This document shows positions 19,788 to 27,565 of a stretch of DNA of 64,000 nucleotides, piece after piece (the first letter of the stretch is position 1; each line of letters opens with the position of its first letter). The DNA is from Bacillota bacterium (lineage in GTDB: Bacteria > Bacillota > Clostridia > Christensenellales > SZUA-584): the NCBI GenBank assembly GCA_023412005.1, contig JAEYOE010000012.1, positions 124,001 through 188,000 on the forward strand, read 5' to 3'. Under the pieces are notes generated by a model. The model did not search any database and had not been told where the DNA came from. It was given only the letters and a program-made list of their open reading frames with translations. Made by a program: the position numbers and the translations under genes.

Positions 19788-21908
19788 ATGGAACACAGAG
19801 TATTTGAAATGCAGTATGCCGGCAGAACACTGACGGTGGAAACGGGCAAGTATGCACAGCAAGCCGGTGGTGCGTGCCTGATGCGGTGCGGCGATACGGC
19901 GGTGATGGTAACGGCAACGGCAGCCAAAGCACCCAGAGACGGGATTGACTTTTTCCCGCTCAGCGTGGAATTTGAAGAGAAGATGTACTCGGTCGGCAAA
20001 ATCCCCGGCGGCTTTATCAAGCGCGAGGGCAGACCGTCCGAGAAAGCGATACTGACATCGCGCCTTATTGACAGGCCGATTCGGCCGCTGTTCCCCAAAG
20101 GCTATTACAACGACGTTCAGGTGGTCTGCACCGTGATGAGCGTTGATCAAGACATCATTCCCGGACCTTTAGGCATGATCGGTTCGTCGGTCGCGCTGTC
20201 GATATCGGAAATTCCGTTCATGGGCCCCACGGGCAGCGTGACGGTGGGCATTGTCGACGGTGAATTTGTGCTGAACCCGGATGCGGCGCAGCGTGAAAAA
20301 AGCACGCTTGATTTAACGGTATCGGGCACGAAGGATGCTGTGATGATGGTGGAAGCGGGTTCCAACGAGATCAGCGAAGAGCAGATGCTCGACGCGATAC
20401 TGCTGGCACACGAAGAGATAAAAAAAGTTGTGGCTTTTATTGAAAGCATTGTCAGCGAAATCGGCAAAGAGAAGGTGGAACCCAAGCTGATCAAGGTCGA
20501 ATCTGAGCTGGAAGAGAAAGTGAGAGCGTATGCTTTAGATAAAGTGGCCCACAGCATTGATACCAACGAAAGAAAGGTTCGCGAAGAGCGCACCGAAGAG
20601 ATGACCGCGGACGTGCAGGCTCACTTTGCCGAGGAATATCCGGGGCAGGAAGCCGATATTGAGAAGGTTCTGTATTCACTGCGCAAAGAACTGGTTCGCG
20701 ACAGAATTATCAACAAGGGCATTCGCCCGGACGGACGCGCTCAGGATGAGATTCGCCCGATTTGGTGCGAGGTGGGCATTTTTGCGCGTACACACGGCAG
20801 CGCCGTGTTCACACGTGGCGAAACGCAGGCGCTCACACTGACGACGCTCGGTTCTGTCAGCGACGCGCAGCGGCTCGATGGCCTGTCTGATCTGGAATTC
20901 AAGCGTTATATGCATCATTACAATATGCCGCCGTATTCAACCGGCGAAGCCAAGCCAATGCGCAGTACAAACCGCCGCGAGGTTGGGCATGGCGCGCTGG
21001 CTGAAAGAGCACTGATTCCCGTGCTGCCGAGCGAAGAGGAATTCCCGTACGCAATCCGCACGGTGTCTGAGTGCATCAGCTCCAACGGGTCTACCTCGCA
21101 GGCTTCTATCTGCGCGAGCACGCTCTCGCTGATGGATGCGGGTGTGCCGCTCAAAGCGCCGGTTGCCGGTGTGGCCATGGGCCTCATCAAGGACGACGAG
21201 ACGGGCAACATCGCGATACTGACGGATATACAGGGCCTGGAAGACTTCTTCGGCGATATGGACTTCAAGGTAGCGGGTACGCGCAAGGGTATCACCGCCA
21301 TCCAGATGGATATCAAGATCAAGGGCATCAACAAAGAGATACTGACGCGTGCGCTGGCGCAGGCAAACAAAGGCCGTATGTTCATTCTCGATAAGATGGA
21401 AGCCGTGCTGGCCGAGCCGCGCCCGAACCTTTCTAAGTACGCACCGCGTATTTACCAGTTCACAATTGATCCCGAGAAGATCCGCGAGGTTATCGGCAGC
21501 GGCGGCAAGGTCATCAACAAGATCATTGCCGATACGGGCGTGAAAATCGACCTCGAAGACGACGGCCGTGTGTTCATTCTCTCGGCAGACGAAGCGGCGG
21601 CAGACAAGGCCAGAGCCGCTATCGACGCGATTGTGAAGGACGTGGAAGTGGGCAATGTGTACCTTGGTAAGGTGGTGCGCATCATGAACTTCGGGGCGTT
21701 CGTGGAGCTTTCTCCCGGCAAAGACGGCCTCGTGCACATCAGCAAGCTCGCCAACGAGCACGTCAACAAGGTGGAGGATGTTGTCAACATCGGCGATGAG
21801 ATACTCGTTCGCGTGGTGGAGATCGACAAGCAGGGTCGCATCAATTTGACACGCAAGGGTCTGCTGCCCGGCGACAGCAAAAAGGATACGTCTGAGAAAC
21901 CGGAATAA
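19788..21908 (+). CDS. pnp: Polyribonucleotide nucleotidyltransferase (PNPase)
   Basis: A 706-residue phosphorolytic 3'-5' exoribonuclease of the RNA degradation machinery, normally a trimer. Domain order: RNase PH 1 (about 10-140), helical linker (145-225), RNase PH 2 (about 300-520) with the catalytic block ISSNGSTSQASIC and IQGLEDFFGDMDFKVAGT, KH domain (GSGGKVINKIIADTG, about 555-615) and S1 domain (FGAFVELSPGKDGLVHISKL, to about 690). The start ATG 19788 follows GAAGGAGAAG. It lies downstream of rpsO and ends with a strong terminator. Confidence 0.97.
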   Translation: MEHRVFEMQYAGRTLTVETGKYAQQAGGACLMRCGDTAVMVTATAAKAPRDGIDFFPLSVEFEEKMYSVGKIPGGFIKREGRPSEKAILTSRLIDRPIRPLFPKGYYNDVQVVCTVMSVDQDIIPGPLGMIGSSVALSISEIPFMGPTGSVTVGIVDGEFVLNPDAAQREKSTLDLTVSGTKDAVMMVEAGSNEISEEQMLDAILLAHEEIKKVVAFIESIVSEIGKEKVEPKLIKVESELEEKVRAYALDKVAHSIDTNERKVREERTEEMTADVQAHFAEEYPGQEADIEKVLYSLRKELVRDRIINKGIRPDGRAQDEIRPIWCEVGIFARTHGSAVFTRGETQALTLTTLGSVSDAQRLDGLSDLEFKRYMHHYNMPPYSTGEAKPMRSTNRREVGHGALAERALIPVLPSEEEFPYAIRTVSECISSNGSTSQASICASTLSLMDAGVPLKAPVAGVAMGLIKDDETGNIAILTDIQGLEDFFGDMDFKVAGTRKGITAIQMDIKIKGINKEILTRALAQANKGRMFILDKMEAVLAEPRPNLSKYAPRIYQFTIDPEKIREVIGSGGKVINKIIADTGVKIDLEDDGRVFILSADEAAADKARAAIDAIVKDVEVGNVYLGKVVRIMNFGAFVELSPGKDGLVHISKLANEHVNKVEDVVNIGDEILVRVVEIDKQGRINLTRKGLLPGDSKKDTSEKPE

Positions 21909-21920
21909 CATAGTCCATAT

Positions 21921-21947
21921 AAAAAGGCTGCCGCGGCAGCCTTTTTT
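21921..21947 (+). terminator. Terminator of pnp
   Basis: AAAAAGGCTGCCG and CGGCAGCCTTTTTT form a perfect stem that ends in seven T residues, 12 bases past the stop. Confidence 0.9.
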
Positions 21948-22088
21948 GATGTCGATATACTGTGTCATATGAGGAGGGCCGTGATGTAACGATGAAGTGG
22001 CATGCATCCCATGACAAAACGCTTTACCATGGTGTTTCAGTCCACTGCTTTGTGGGCTGGGTGATCGAATTCGTTTCTTTATAAAGCT

Positions 22089-22143
22089 CTGATAAAAGTA
22101 ACTTTATCAGCAAGAGAAGGCTGCCGGGTTGCGAGGCAGCCTT
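22089..22143 (-). terminator. Paired hairpins downstream of the VanW gene
   Basis: Two stem-loops lie side by side: CTGATAAA/TTTATCAG (22089-22110) and AAGGCTGCC/GGCAGCCTT (22117-22143). The second repeats the pnp terminator stem and is placed to end the minus-strand VanW transcript; its T-tract is weak. Confidence 0.55.
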
Positions 22144-22160
22144 TGTTGATGCTTAAAATC

Positions 22161-23876
22161 TCATTGCACCGGTGCTTCGGGCACTGCAGGGTCTGTTACC
22201 GATGTTTCGGGCACCGCAGGGGTTGTTACCGGCGGCAGGGTTGCGGGGTCCGGCCCGTTCACATAGGTGGTGCCGTTTTTGGGATTCCACGTATAGCTGT
22301 GAAATTCCTTTACGTCCACCTGAGTGCCGTCTAAAGAGTAATAATGAATATACGTTTTCACCTTGCGGCCCGGCCGTGCTTTGGCATATTCGTACGACTC
22401 GCCTAGGGCCAGAACTCTGCCGTCGCGCGCTTTTGTGCTGTTGTAAACGTAGTTCATCACGGGCTCGCCGAAGGTGCCGAGATCCTCGAATGAAAAATCG
22501 CGAATCACCGCGCCGTAATTCGGGTCGTCCACAATCGGGCCGTAAACCTCTACAGTGGACGTTTTCTTTGCGGGGTCGACATACGAGACAAGATAAACGG
22601 GGGTGGCATACGGGTTCCTGATTTTGAGATCAGGGCTGCCCGAGCTGATCGTCGCGTCGAGCCCGAACGGAATATAATCTGACGGAATGGAATGATGCGT
22701 CGCATCCTTGATATCCAGTGCCGCGCGAATGGCCGCGTTGTAGGTGGTGCTCGATATCTGGCAGACACCGCCACCGGGCTGATCCACATACCCGCCGTCC
22801 ACAATGCCGGATGCGGCCTTCCAGCCGCCGGATAGTGTCCGGACTCCCGCGGTATCATTGATGGACCATATTTCATCCGACTGTATCGTCACGCCGTTGA
22901 CGATGCCCGACAATTTCGCCACATTCCAGTTGCGGTTAAAGCTGTTGTGGCGCGAATAGCTGGATGTCCAGGACGCAATCAGCTGAGTGTTTTTCTTAAG
23001 GTCTTCGACGCTGACCGCAGGCTTTATAGGTTCTGTCGGCGCGGTAATTTCGGAATAATTCCCGCTTTCCAATTGGCTCATCACGCTGTCTATTACCGAT
23101 TCCATATTAACGGAAATCCCATCGGTGCCTTCTGTGTAAACAAAACGCGAAATGTTGGCGTCGTCGGGCTTATAATCGGCAACGTACTTGTCGTTGTTCC
23201 AGTATTTATATCTCAGTTTGTTCGGCATTTCAGCGTCGGGAACACGCACCAGCTCGGGGCGCTCCCATTGCTTGCCGGATGCAGCGGCTTCTATCATCGC
23301 CTGCTGATCTTGTACAAAGGCCGTACCGTCTGCCGTGTGGCCCCAAGGCGTGAACGTGCAGACGGCATCCGTCGGGAGCTTGTCCAACCCGGCTTTTAAT
23401 GGCAGCAGCACGGAGGCGATCTGCTCCCGATCTGTGTGTGTGGTGACTGTAAACGCAACGCCCTGCGTTTTGGCCTGCTCTATCGCCTGTTTTCTTTGTT
23501 CCAAAGAGCCTGTGTTGCCAAAGGCCAGCGCCTCATTTAATACGTCCTCATAATCGGTGGCAATGCCAAGTTGCTCGCCGGTATACGTAAAGCTTTGGCC
23601 GTCGGCGGTGAAAGATATGGTGATGGCTGAAAGCAAGTCGGAAGGAACGGAGGATGTTGCTTGACGCGCTTCATCCGGGCTCATGCCGGAAATGTCGATG
23701 CCGTTGACCGTTACGCCCTTAAGAGCGGTTGAATTATTCATGATACGGTTGTTGTTTTCGTTGGTGATGATGATATATGCGACGGCTGCGCCGAAAGCTA
23801 AGATCAGCACGCTGACCAAAGCAATGACAAGTCCCTTGTTCTTTTTCTTTTTCTGCTTGGTATAGTTTGATTTCAT
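22161..23876 (-). CDS. VanW family protein with peptidoglycan-binding domains
   Basis: A 571-residue surface protein. A very basic N-terminus (KQKKKKNKG) precedes one transmembrane helix (about 16-38), so the body is outside the membrane. Residues about 55-290 contain PG_binding_4-type domains (GVTVNGIDISGMSPDEARQA). The VanW domain follows (about 300-430), with WSINDTAGVRT, GGGVCQISSTTYNAAI and the HSIPSDYIPFGLDAT block. A G5-like or linker region ends in a Pro/Val/Thr-rich tail with the repeat PAVPE. VanW is named from a glycopeptide-resistance cluster, but its biochemical role is not known; the family is common in Clostridia and is not evidence of resistance. It is monocistronic. Confidence 0.88.
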   Translation of the reverse strand: MKSNYTKQKKKKNKGLVIALVSVLILAFGAAVAYIIITNENNNRIMNNSTALKGVTVNGIDISGMSPDEARQATSSVPSDLLSAITISFTADGQSFTYTGEQLGIATDYEDVLNEALAFGNTGSLEQRKQAIEQAKTQGVAFTVTTHTDREQIASVLLPLKAGLDKLPTDAVCTFTPWGHTADGTAFVQDQQAMIEAAASGKQWERPELVRVPDAEMPNKLRYKYWNNDKYVADYKPDDANISRFVYTEGTDGISVNMESVIDSVMSQLESGNYSEITAPTEPIKPAVSVEDLKKNTQLIASWTSSYSRHNSFNRNWNVAKLSGIVNGVTIQSDEIWSINDTAGVRTLSGGWKAASGIVDGGYVDQPGGGVCQISSTTYNAAIRAALDIKDATHHSIPSDYIPFGLDATISSGSPDLKIRNPYATPVYLVSYVDPAKKTSTVEVYGPIVDDPNYGAVIRDFSFEDLGTFGEPVMNYVYNSTKARDGRVLALGESYEYAKARPGRKVKTYIHYYSLDGTQVDVKEFHSYTWNPKNGTTYVNGPDPATLPPVTTPAVPETSVTDPAVPEAPVQ

Positions 23877-24149
23877 TTCTATCTCCTTATAACCATTTTT
23901 GCCGGTTCAGCTGCAGCGTGAATGGCTGGCTTTCACCGAAGCTGACAGGGCATTGATATTTGATTTTAACTACATATGTCATTATACAACAATATTTATT
24001 ATATGGGCACAGGCATGTTATGCCAATATAATATCTGTTAAACTTTAATGACGTTATAGTTAACGAAATATGACCATGATATAGGTTTGTTAAAATAACC
24101 TTAACATAAGGCGAATGGTTTTTATTGATGATATCTGGCAAAAGGGCGG
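23877..24149. other. AT-rich intergenic upstream of the VanW gene
   Basis: It contains the VanW promoter region on the minus strand (TATAAT within TGTATAATGAC near 23976-23985, no convincing -35 box). No gene was seen. Confidence 0.4.
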
Positions 24150-24236
24150 TACAATCCGTCGCTCAAGCTGGCCATGGATATCGCCAGCGTTTTCTCGTGT
24201 ATGGTGGAAGATCTGTTCTTTTTCAACGAGGAGTGA
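24150..24236 (+). pseudogene. C-terminal remnant of an XRE-type helix-turn-helix regulator
   Basis: The frame from 24150 reads YNPSLKLAMDIASVF and ends VEDLFFFNEE at TGA 24234. This is the usual end of small XRE regulators of about 67 residues (N-P-S-L-x-L-A-x-x-I-A-x-x-F ... V-E-D-L-F). Nothing upstream continues the domain in any frame, so only the last third survives. Confidence 0.6.
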
Positions 24237-24344
24237 AAGTGAGAGAATCATGACGTCACTGTGAATAAATGCAAATGCGCCTCTTGCGTGAATAACGTTT
24301 TTGCGTTAAGTTGTAAACAAACAGGTAATGGAAAGGAATCACAC

Positions 24345-24794
24345 ATGGGAAAAACACCGGAAGAAACGAAAGTGGTGATGACCGAGCTTGTGCTGCCGGG
24401 CATGACAAACCTGCTCGGCAATCTGCTGGGCGGAGAGCTGATGCACCGCATGGACATTGCGGGGGCGTTGGCGTGCATGCGCCACTCGAATGCACAGGTG
24501 GCCACGGTGGCGGCGGATGCACTGGAATTTAAGCACCCGGTGCGTCTGGGAGAGATGGTCAGCGTGGAAGCCAAGCTTGTGTGGGCCGGTAAAACGTCAA
24601 TGAAGGTGAAGATTACGGCGACCGCCGAGAACTTAGCGACAGGTTCGGTGATTGTGACCAATGTGGCGATGTTCACGTTTGTCGCGATGGGCAAGGACGG
24701 CAAAAAAGCGCCGGTTCCCGCGCTGCTGCCGCAGACGGACGAGGAAAAACGTGATTATGATCGCGAGGAGCAGGCTTACCTCTGCCGAAAATAG
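24345..24794 (+). CDS. Acyl-CoA thioesterase (hotdog fold)
   Basis: A 149-residue cytoplasmic thioesterase of the YciA/BFIT type. The motif GGELMHRMDIAGALACMRHSN carries the position of the catalytic aspartate/asparagine and helix of the hotdog fold, and FKHPVRLGEMVSVEAKLVWAGKTSMKV is the usual second block. It would hydrolyse acyl-CoA to free acid and CoA; chain preference cannot be told. ATG 24345, after GGAAAGGAATC, is preferred to the frame start 28 codons upstream, because alignment to the family begins about there. It stands 26 bases before the next gene, so the two may be co-transcribed. Confidence 0.87.
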   Translation: MGKTPEETKVVMTELVLPGMTNLLGNLLGGELMHRMDIAGALACMRHSNAQVATVAADALEFKHPVRLGEMVSVEAKLVWAGKTSMKVKITATAENLATGSVIVTNVAMFTFVAMGKDGKKAPVPALLPQTDEEKRDYDREEQAYLCRK

Positions 24795-24820
24795 GCGAGT
24801 AAAAGAATTGAGGCGATACC

Positions 24821-25192
24821 ATGATCGACGTTTGGCTAGTCTTGTTTATAATTAATCTCTCGTTGCTGTTTGTGCATGAAATGGATGCTGTGAAAAACTG
24901 TGAATGGCGGATGTTTGCGGTGCTTAAAAATATGGCGGACGAGAAGGCCTCCCGTCTTTTTATACTGCTGCACATTCCCTTGTATGGTGCTGTTTTGCTG
25001 ATGCTGGTGTCACCGGCGCAGCAGGTACTTTTCTATATCATCGATATTTTTCTGATTTTTCATGCGGTTATCCATTTTGGTTTTCGGCATCACAAAAACA
25101 ATGCGTTCTCGTCGGTGCTGTCTTGGGTATTCATCTATTCTATGGGCATTATTTCAGCCGTTCATCTTGCAGGCATTTGCCTGATTGCTTAA
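24821..25192 (+). CDS. Small four-helix membrane protein (DUF6713-like)
   Basis: A 123-residue integral membrane protein with about four hydrophobic segments. The first helix ends in LFVHEMDAVKNCEWRMF, the second has LLHIPLYGAVLLML, the third DIFLIFHAVIHFGFRHH, and the fourth ends in AVHLAGICLIA. The regularly spaced His and Glu residues in the helices suggest a metal or haem site; that is inference. The pattern resembles DUF6713/HXXEE-type families, but I am not certain of the family. It is followed by a terminator. Confidence 0.65.
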   Translation: MIDVWLVLFIINLSLLFVHEMDAVKNCEWRMFAVLKNMADEKASRLFILLHIPLYGAVLLMLVSPAQQVLFYIIDIFLIFHAVIHFGFRHHKNNAFSSVLSWVFIYSMGIISAVHLAGICLIA

Positions 25193-25222
25193 CGATTGAT
25201 TAAATATTAAAGTTGAGAAGCT

Positions 25223-25250
25223 AAAACCGGCCGTAATATGCCGGTTTTTA
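25223..25250 (+). terminator. Terminator after the small membrane protein gene
   Basis: AAAACCGGC and GCCGGTTTT pair over CGTAATAT, followed by TTA. It lies 30 bases past the stop. Confidence 0.75.
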
Positions 25251-25273
25251 GTCGAAAGCAAATGACCGGAATT

Positions 25274-25306
25274 TTGTAGGGTACGGTCTTGACCGTACCG
25301 GTTTTT
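25274..25306. repeat. Palindromic repeat GGTACGGTC/GACCGTACC
   Basis: A 9-bp perfect inverted repeat with a TT spacer inside GTAGGGTACGGTC. It is followed by GGTTTTTT and could end transcription of the gene to its left. Its form is like dispersed repeats rather than a dedicated terminator. Confidence 0.5.
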
Positions 25307-25750
25307 TCAGCTTCCGATCCGTCCCGTATAGTCAATAAGCGGGCGCGCATAATCCTGATCCATCAGCGTGGAGGAGAGCAGAAAATCCGCTGTGGCCTGG
25401 TTCATTGCCACCGGTATGTTATAAAGTACGGCGATGCGCAGCAGCGCCTTCACATCCGGGTCGTGCGGCTGCGTGGTCAGCGGGTCCCAGAAGAATATTA
25501 AAAAATCCACCGCGAGGTCCGCAATCAGCGAGCCGATTTTTTGATCGCCGCCGAGCGGGCCGCTGCGGTATGCCTTCACGGGCAGCCCTGTTTGCTCTGC
25601 CACTCTTTTGGCCGTGGTGCCTGTGCCGCAGAGAAAATGGCGTTTCAACACGTTCTCGTTCCTTTCCACCCAGTCAATCAGATCCTGCTTGCGGTTATCG
25701 TGTGCAATGAGCGCGATGCTCTTTTGAGCATGGATCGTATGTATATTCAT
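25307..25750 (-). CDS. mgsA: Methylglyoxal synthase
   Basis: A 147-residue cytoplasmic enzyme that converts dihydroxyacetone phosphate to methylglyoxal and phosphate, a bypass that relieves sugar-phosphate build-up. The family motifs are complete: IALIAHDNRKQDLIDW with the catalytic aspartate, LCGTGTTAKRV (phosphate loop), SGPLGGDQKIGSLIA and the FFWDPLTTQPHDPDVKALLR block with the second catalytic aspartate. The C-terminal LLRIAVLYNIPVAMNQATADF is typical. The start at ATG 25750 is preceded by AAAGGAACGAATC. It is monocistronic; the inverted repeat at 25274 lies next to its stop. Confidence 0.96.
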   Translation of the reverse strand: MNIHTIHAQKSIALIAHDNRKQDLIDWVERNENVLKRHFLCGTGTTAKRVAEQTGLPVKAYRSGPLGGDQKIGSLIADLAVDFLIFFWDPLTTQPHDPDVKALLRIAVLYNIPVAMNQATADFLLSSTLMDQDYARPLIDYTGRIGS

Positions 25751-25961
25751 GATTCGTTCCTTTTGTTTGTTTTTTCATATTATATATCACTATTCATCGT
25801 GTGGCAAACGGTACGTGGCTGTCACCACCGGTATGCACCATTCGGACTAGCCGCATAAGAAAGCGCTTCGGGCGCGAAAGTGCATTCTCAAAGGTATATT
25901 TGATCGGCGCTCACAATACTTATAACTAAACCTATTTCGTAGCTGTAAGGCGGTGTGATTT

Positions 25962-26735
25962 ATGCACATATTTATCGTGAAGAAAAAAACCATTATTCGC
26001 GCGGCTGTCTTCTTGCTGCTCGTGGTGGGAGCCATTGTTTATACGCAGGTCGCAATGGGAGAGGCCGCTCCTGCGGTGTCAGAGTCTGATACGATGCCGA
26101 TTTGCCGCGTGGCTGCGGAGGATAAGACAGTGGCGATCACCATTGATACGGCGTTTGGCGACAAGGATTACTCTAATGATATATTAAAAACGCTGAAAGA
26201 CGAAAGCGTGCACGCCACGTTTTTTGTGATGGGGCTTTGGATGTCGGAAAACCCCGAAGCGGTGGACGCGATGGCCAAGGACGGCCATGAAATCGCGAGC
26301 CACTCAATGAACCATACACGCTATACCGAGATGACCGCCGATGAGATTTTGAAGGATGCCAACGATGCGGCGCAGATGATTTTTGACAAGACCGGCTATG
26401 ACACGCGCGTGATCCGCATGCCTTACGGCGCTTTTGATTCGGCAAGCATCACGGCGCTGGAGAGCGAAGGGTACATTCCCGTGAAATGGAGCCTTGACGC
26501 AAAGGATTGGAAGGGTGCCGATGCGCAGCGAATTGCAGACGATGTGCTCGCCAAGGTGAGCAGCGGCGATATCATCATGTTCCAGAACAACATGGCAGCC
26601 ACGCCCGAGGCACTGCGGGCCGTGATTCTCGGCCTGCGCGAACAAGGCTTTGAGATTAAAACCGTTTCCGACCTGCTGCTCGACGGCGATTATGTGGTGG
26701 ATGCCACCGGCACACAGAGATACTTTGAAGATTAA
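25962..26735 (+). CDS. Polysaccharide deacetylase, PdaB type
   Basis: A 257-residue exported or membrane-anchored CE4-fold protein; residues about 7-28 form one N-terminal helix. The NodB domain follows: motif 1 is AITIDTAFGDKDY (the usual TFDDG is replaced, as in PdaB/YbaN), motif 2 is HEIASHSMNHTRY with both metal histidines, motif 3 is RMPYGAFD and motif 4 is SLDAKDWKG. The last motif, normally ILLH, is IMFQNN, so the catalytic histidine is absent. PdaB proteins act in spore cortex or wall maturation. Whether this copy is active on peptidoglycan is uncertain because of the motif changes. ATG 25962 is the only start before the helix. Confidence 0.85.
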   Translation: MHIFIVKKKTIIRAAVFLLLVVGAIVYTQVAMGEAAPAVSESDTMPICRVAAEDKTVAITIDTAFGDKDYSNDILKTLKDESVHATFFVMGLWMSENPEAVDAMAKDGHEIASHSMNHTRYTEMTADEILKDANDAAQMIFDKTGYDTRVIRMPYGAFDSASITALESEGYIPVKWSLDAKDWKGADAQRIADDVLAKVSSGDIIMFQNNMAATPEALRAVILGLREQGFEIKTVSDLLLDGDYVVDATGTQRYFED

Positions 26736-26755
26736 TGAACATTCGAGGATGAAAC

Positions 26756-27355
26756 ATGCAGGACATGACAAATTGCGTCAGCATTGCGGGGCGCGTAAGC
26801 GGCCTTGAGCTGTCGCACCGGATATACGGAGAAGCGTTTTATAATTTTTATCTGGAGTGTGAAAGGCTCAGCGATAAATCGGATGTGCTGCCGGTGACCA
26901 TATCAGAGCGGATGCTCGCAAAGCATCCGCTGGGCGGCGGTGAGATGGTGCTGGTAAAAGGGCAGCTGCGGTCTTACAACAAGCTGGTAGACGGCAAGGT
27001 GAGGCTGTATCTCACGGTGTTTGCGCGGGAGATTTCACAGAGCGGTATATGCGTTAACGACATTGAGCTCAAAGGGTTTATCTGTAAACCGCCCGTGTTT
27101 CGTGTGACGCCGTTTGGCCGTGAGATTACGGATATGCTGGTGGCGGTGAACCGGGCGTACAACAAATCGGACTATGTGCCATGCATCGTCTGGGGACGCA
27201 ACGCGCGCTTTGCTGCCGGTTTCGAGGTGGGCGAGAAGGTGGCGCTGCACGGGCGCATCCAGTCGCGCCAGTATGAAAAGGCGCTCGACAGCGGTGAAAA
27301 AACGGTGCGTATCGCCTATGAGGTCTCGATCTCACGGCTGCAAAAGGAGTGGTAG
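26756..27355 (+). CDS. Double-OB-fold SSB-like protein
   Basis: A 199-residue protein made of two OB-like halves. The first (about 6-100) has NCVSIAGRVSGLELSHR and MVLVKGQLRSYN, the second (about 103-195) has NDIELKGFICKPPVFRVTPFGREITDMLVAVNRAYNKSDY (given here only as its two ends), CIVWGRNARFAAGFEVGEKVALHGRIQSR and TVRIAYEVSIS. The second half is close to the single-stranded DNA-binding protein fold of bacterial SSB (GR-x-x-x-x-P-x-x-x-x-T-x-x-G and W-x-x-x-A). The acidic SSB tail (DDDIPF) is missing, so it is not the main SSB. Roles in primosome function or competence are possible but not shown. It starts 20 bases after the deacetylase. Confidence 0.7.
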   Translation: MQDMTNCVSIAGRVSGLELSHRIYGEAFYNFYLECERLSDKSDVLPVTISERMLAKHPLGGGEMVLVKGQLRSYNKLVDGKVRLYLTVFAREISQSGICVNDIELKGFICKPPVFRVTPFGREITDMLVAVNRAYNKSDYVPCIVWGRNARFAAGFEVGEKVALHGRIQSRQYEKALDSGEKTVRIAYEVSISRLQKEW

Positions 27356-27359
27356 CCAA

Positions 27360-27379
27360 GGCTGTTATGGCTAACAGCC
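27360..27379 (+). terminator. Hairpin after the SSB-like gene
   Basis: A perfect 8-bp stem GGCTGTTA/TAACAGCC with loop TGGC lies 5 bases past the stop. No T-tract follows, so termination is uncertain. Confidence 0.3.
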
Positions 27380-27565
27380 CATCTGGGACAAGCTATCTTT
27401 GCATGTAACGAAAAAATAGACAATTAATGATAGTATTCCTTGCATAATCCAATCGGTGATGATATCGTTAAGGCAAAAGATAACAATAATGAGAACGCAT
27501 ACCAAAACACTAAAGAGTGATGAGGACATTACCCAAACGATAACATGGACGATTGGAAGGGAAAA

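Noticed and set aside
20937..22007. 356-codon open frame antisense to pnp
   Set aside because: It lies opposite the well-supported pnp gene and has a His/Arg-rich composition typical of antisense frames.
22161..23876. Vancomycin resistance determinant
   Set aside because: VanW domain alone is common in Clostridia; no vanH, vanA/B or vanX is nearby.
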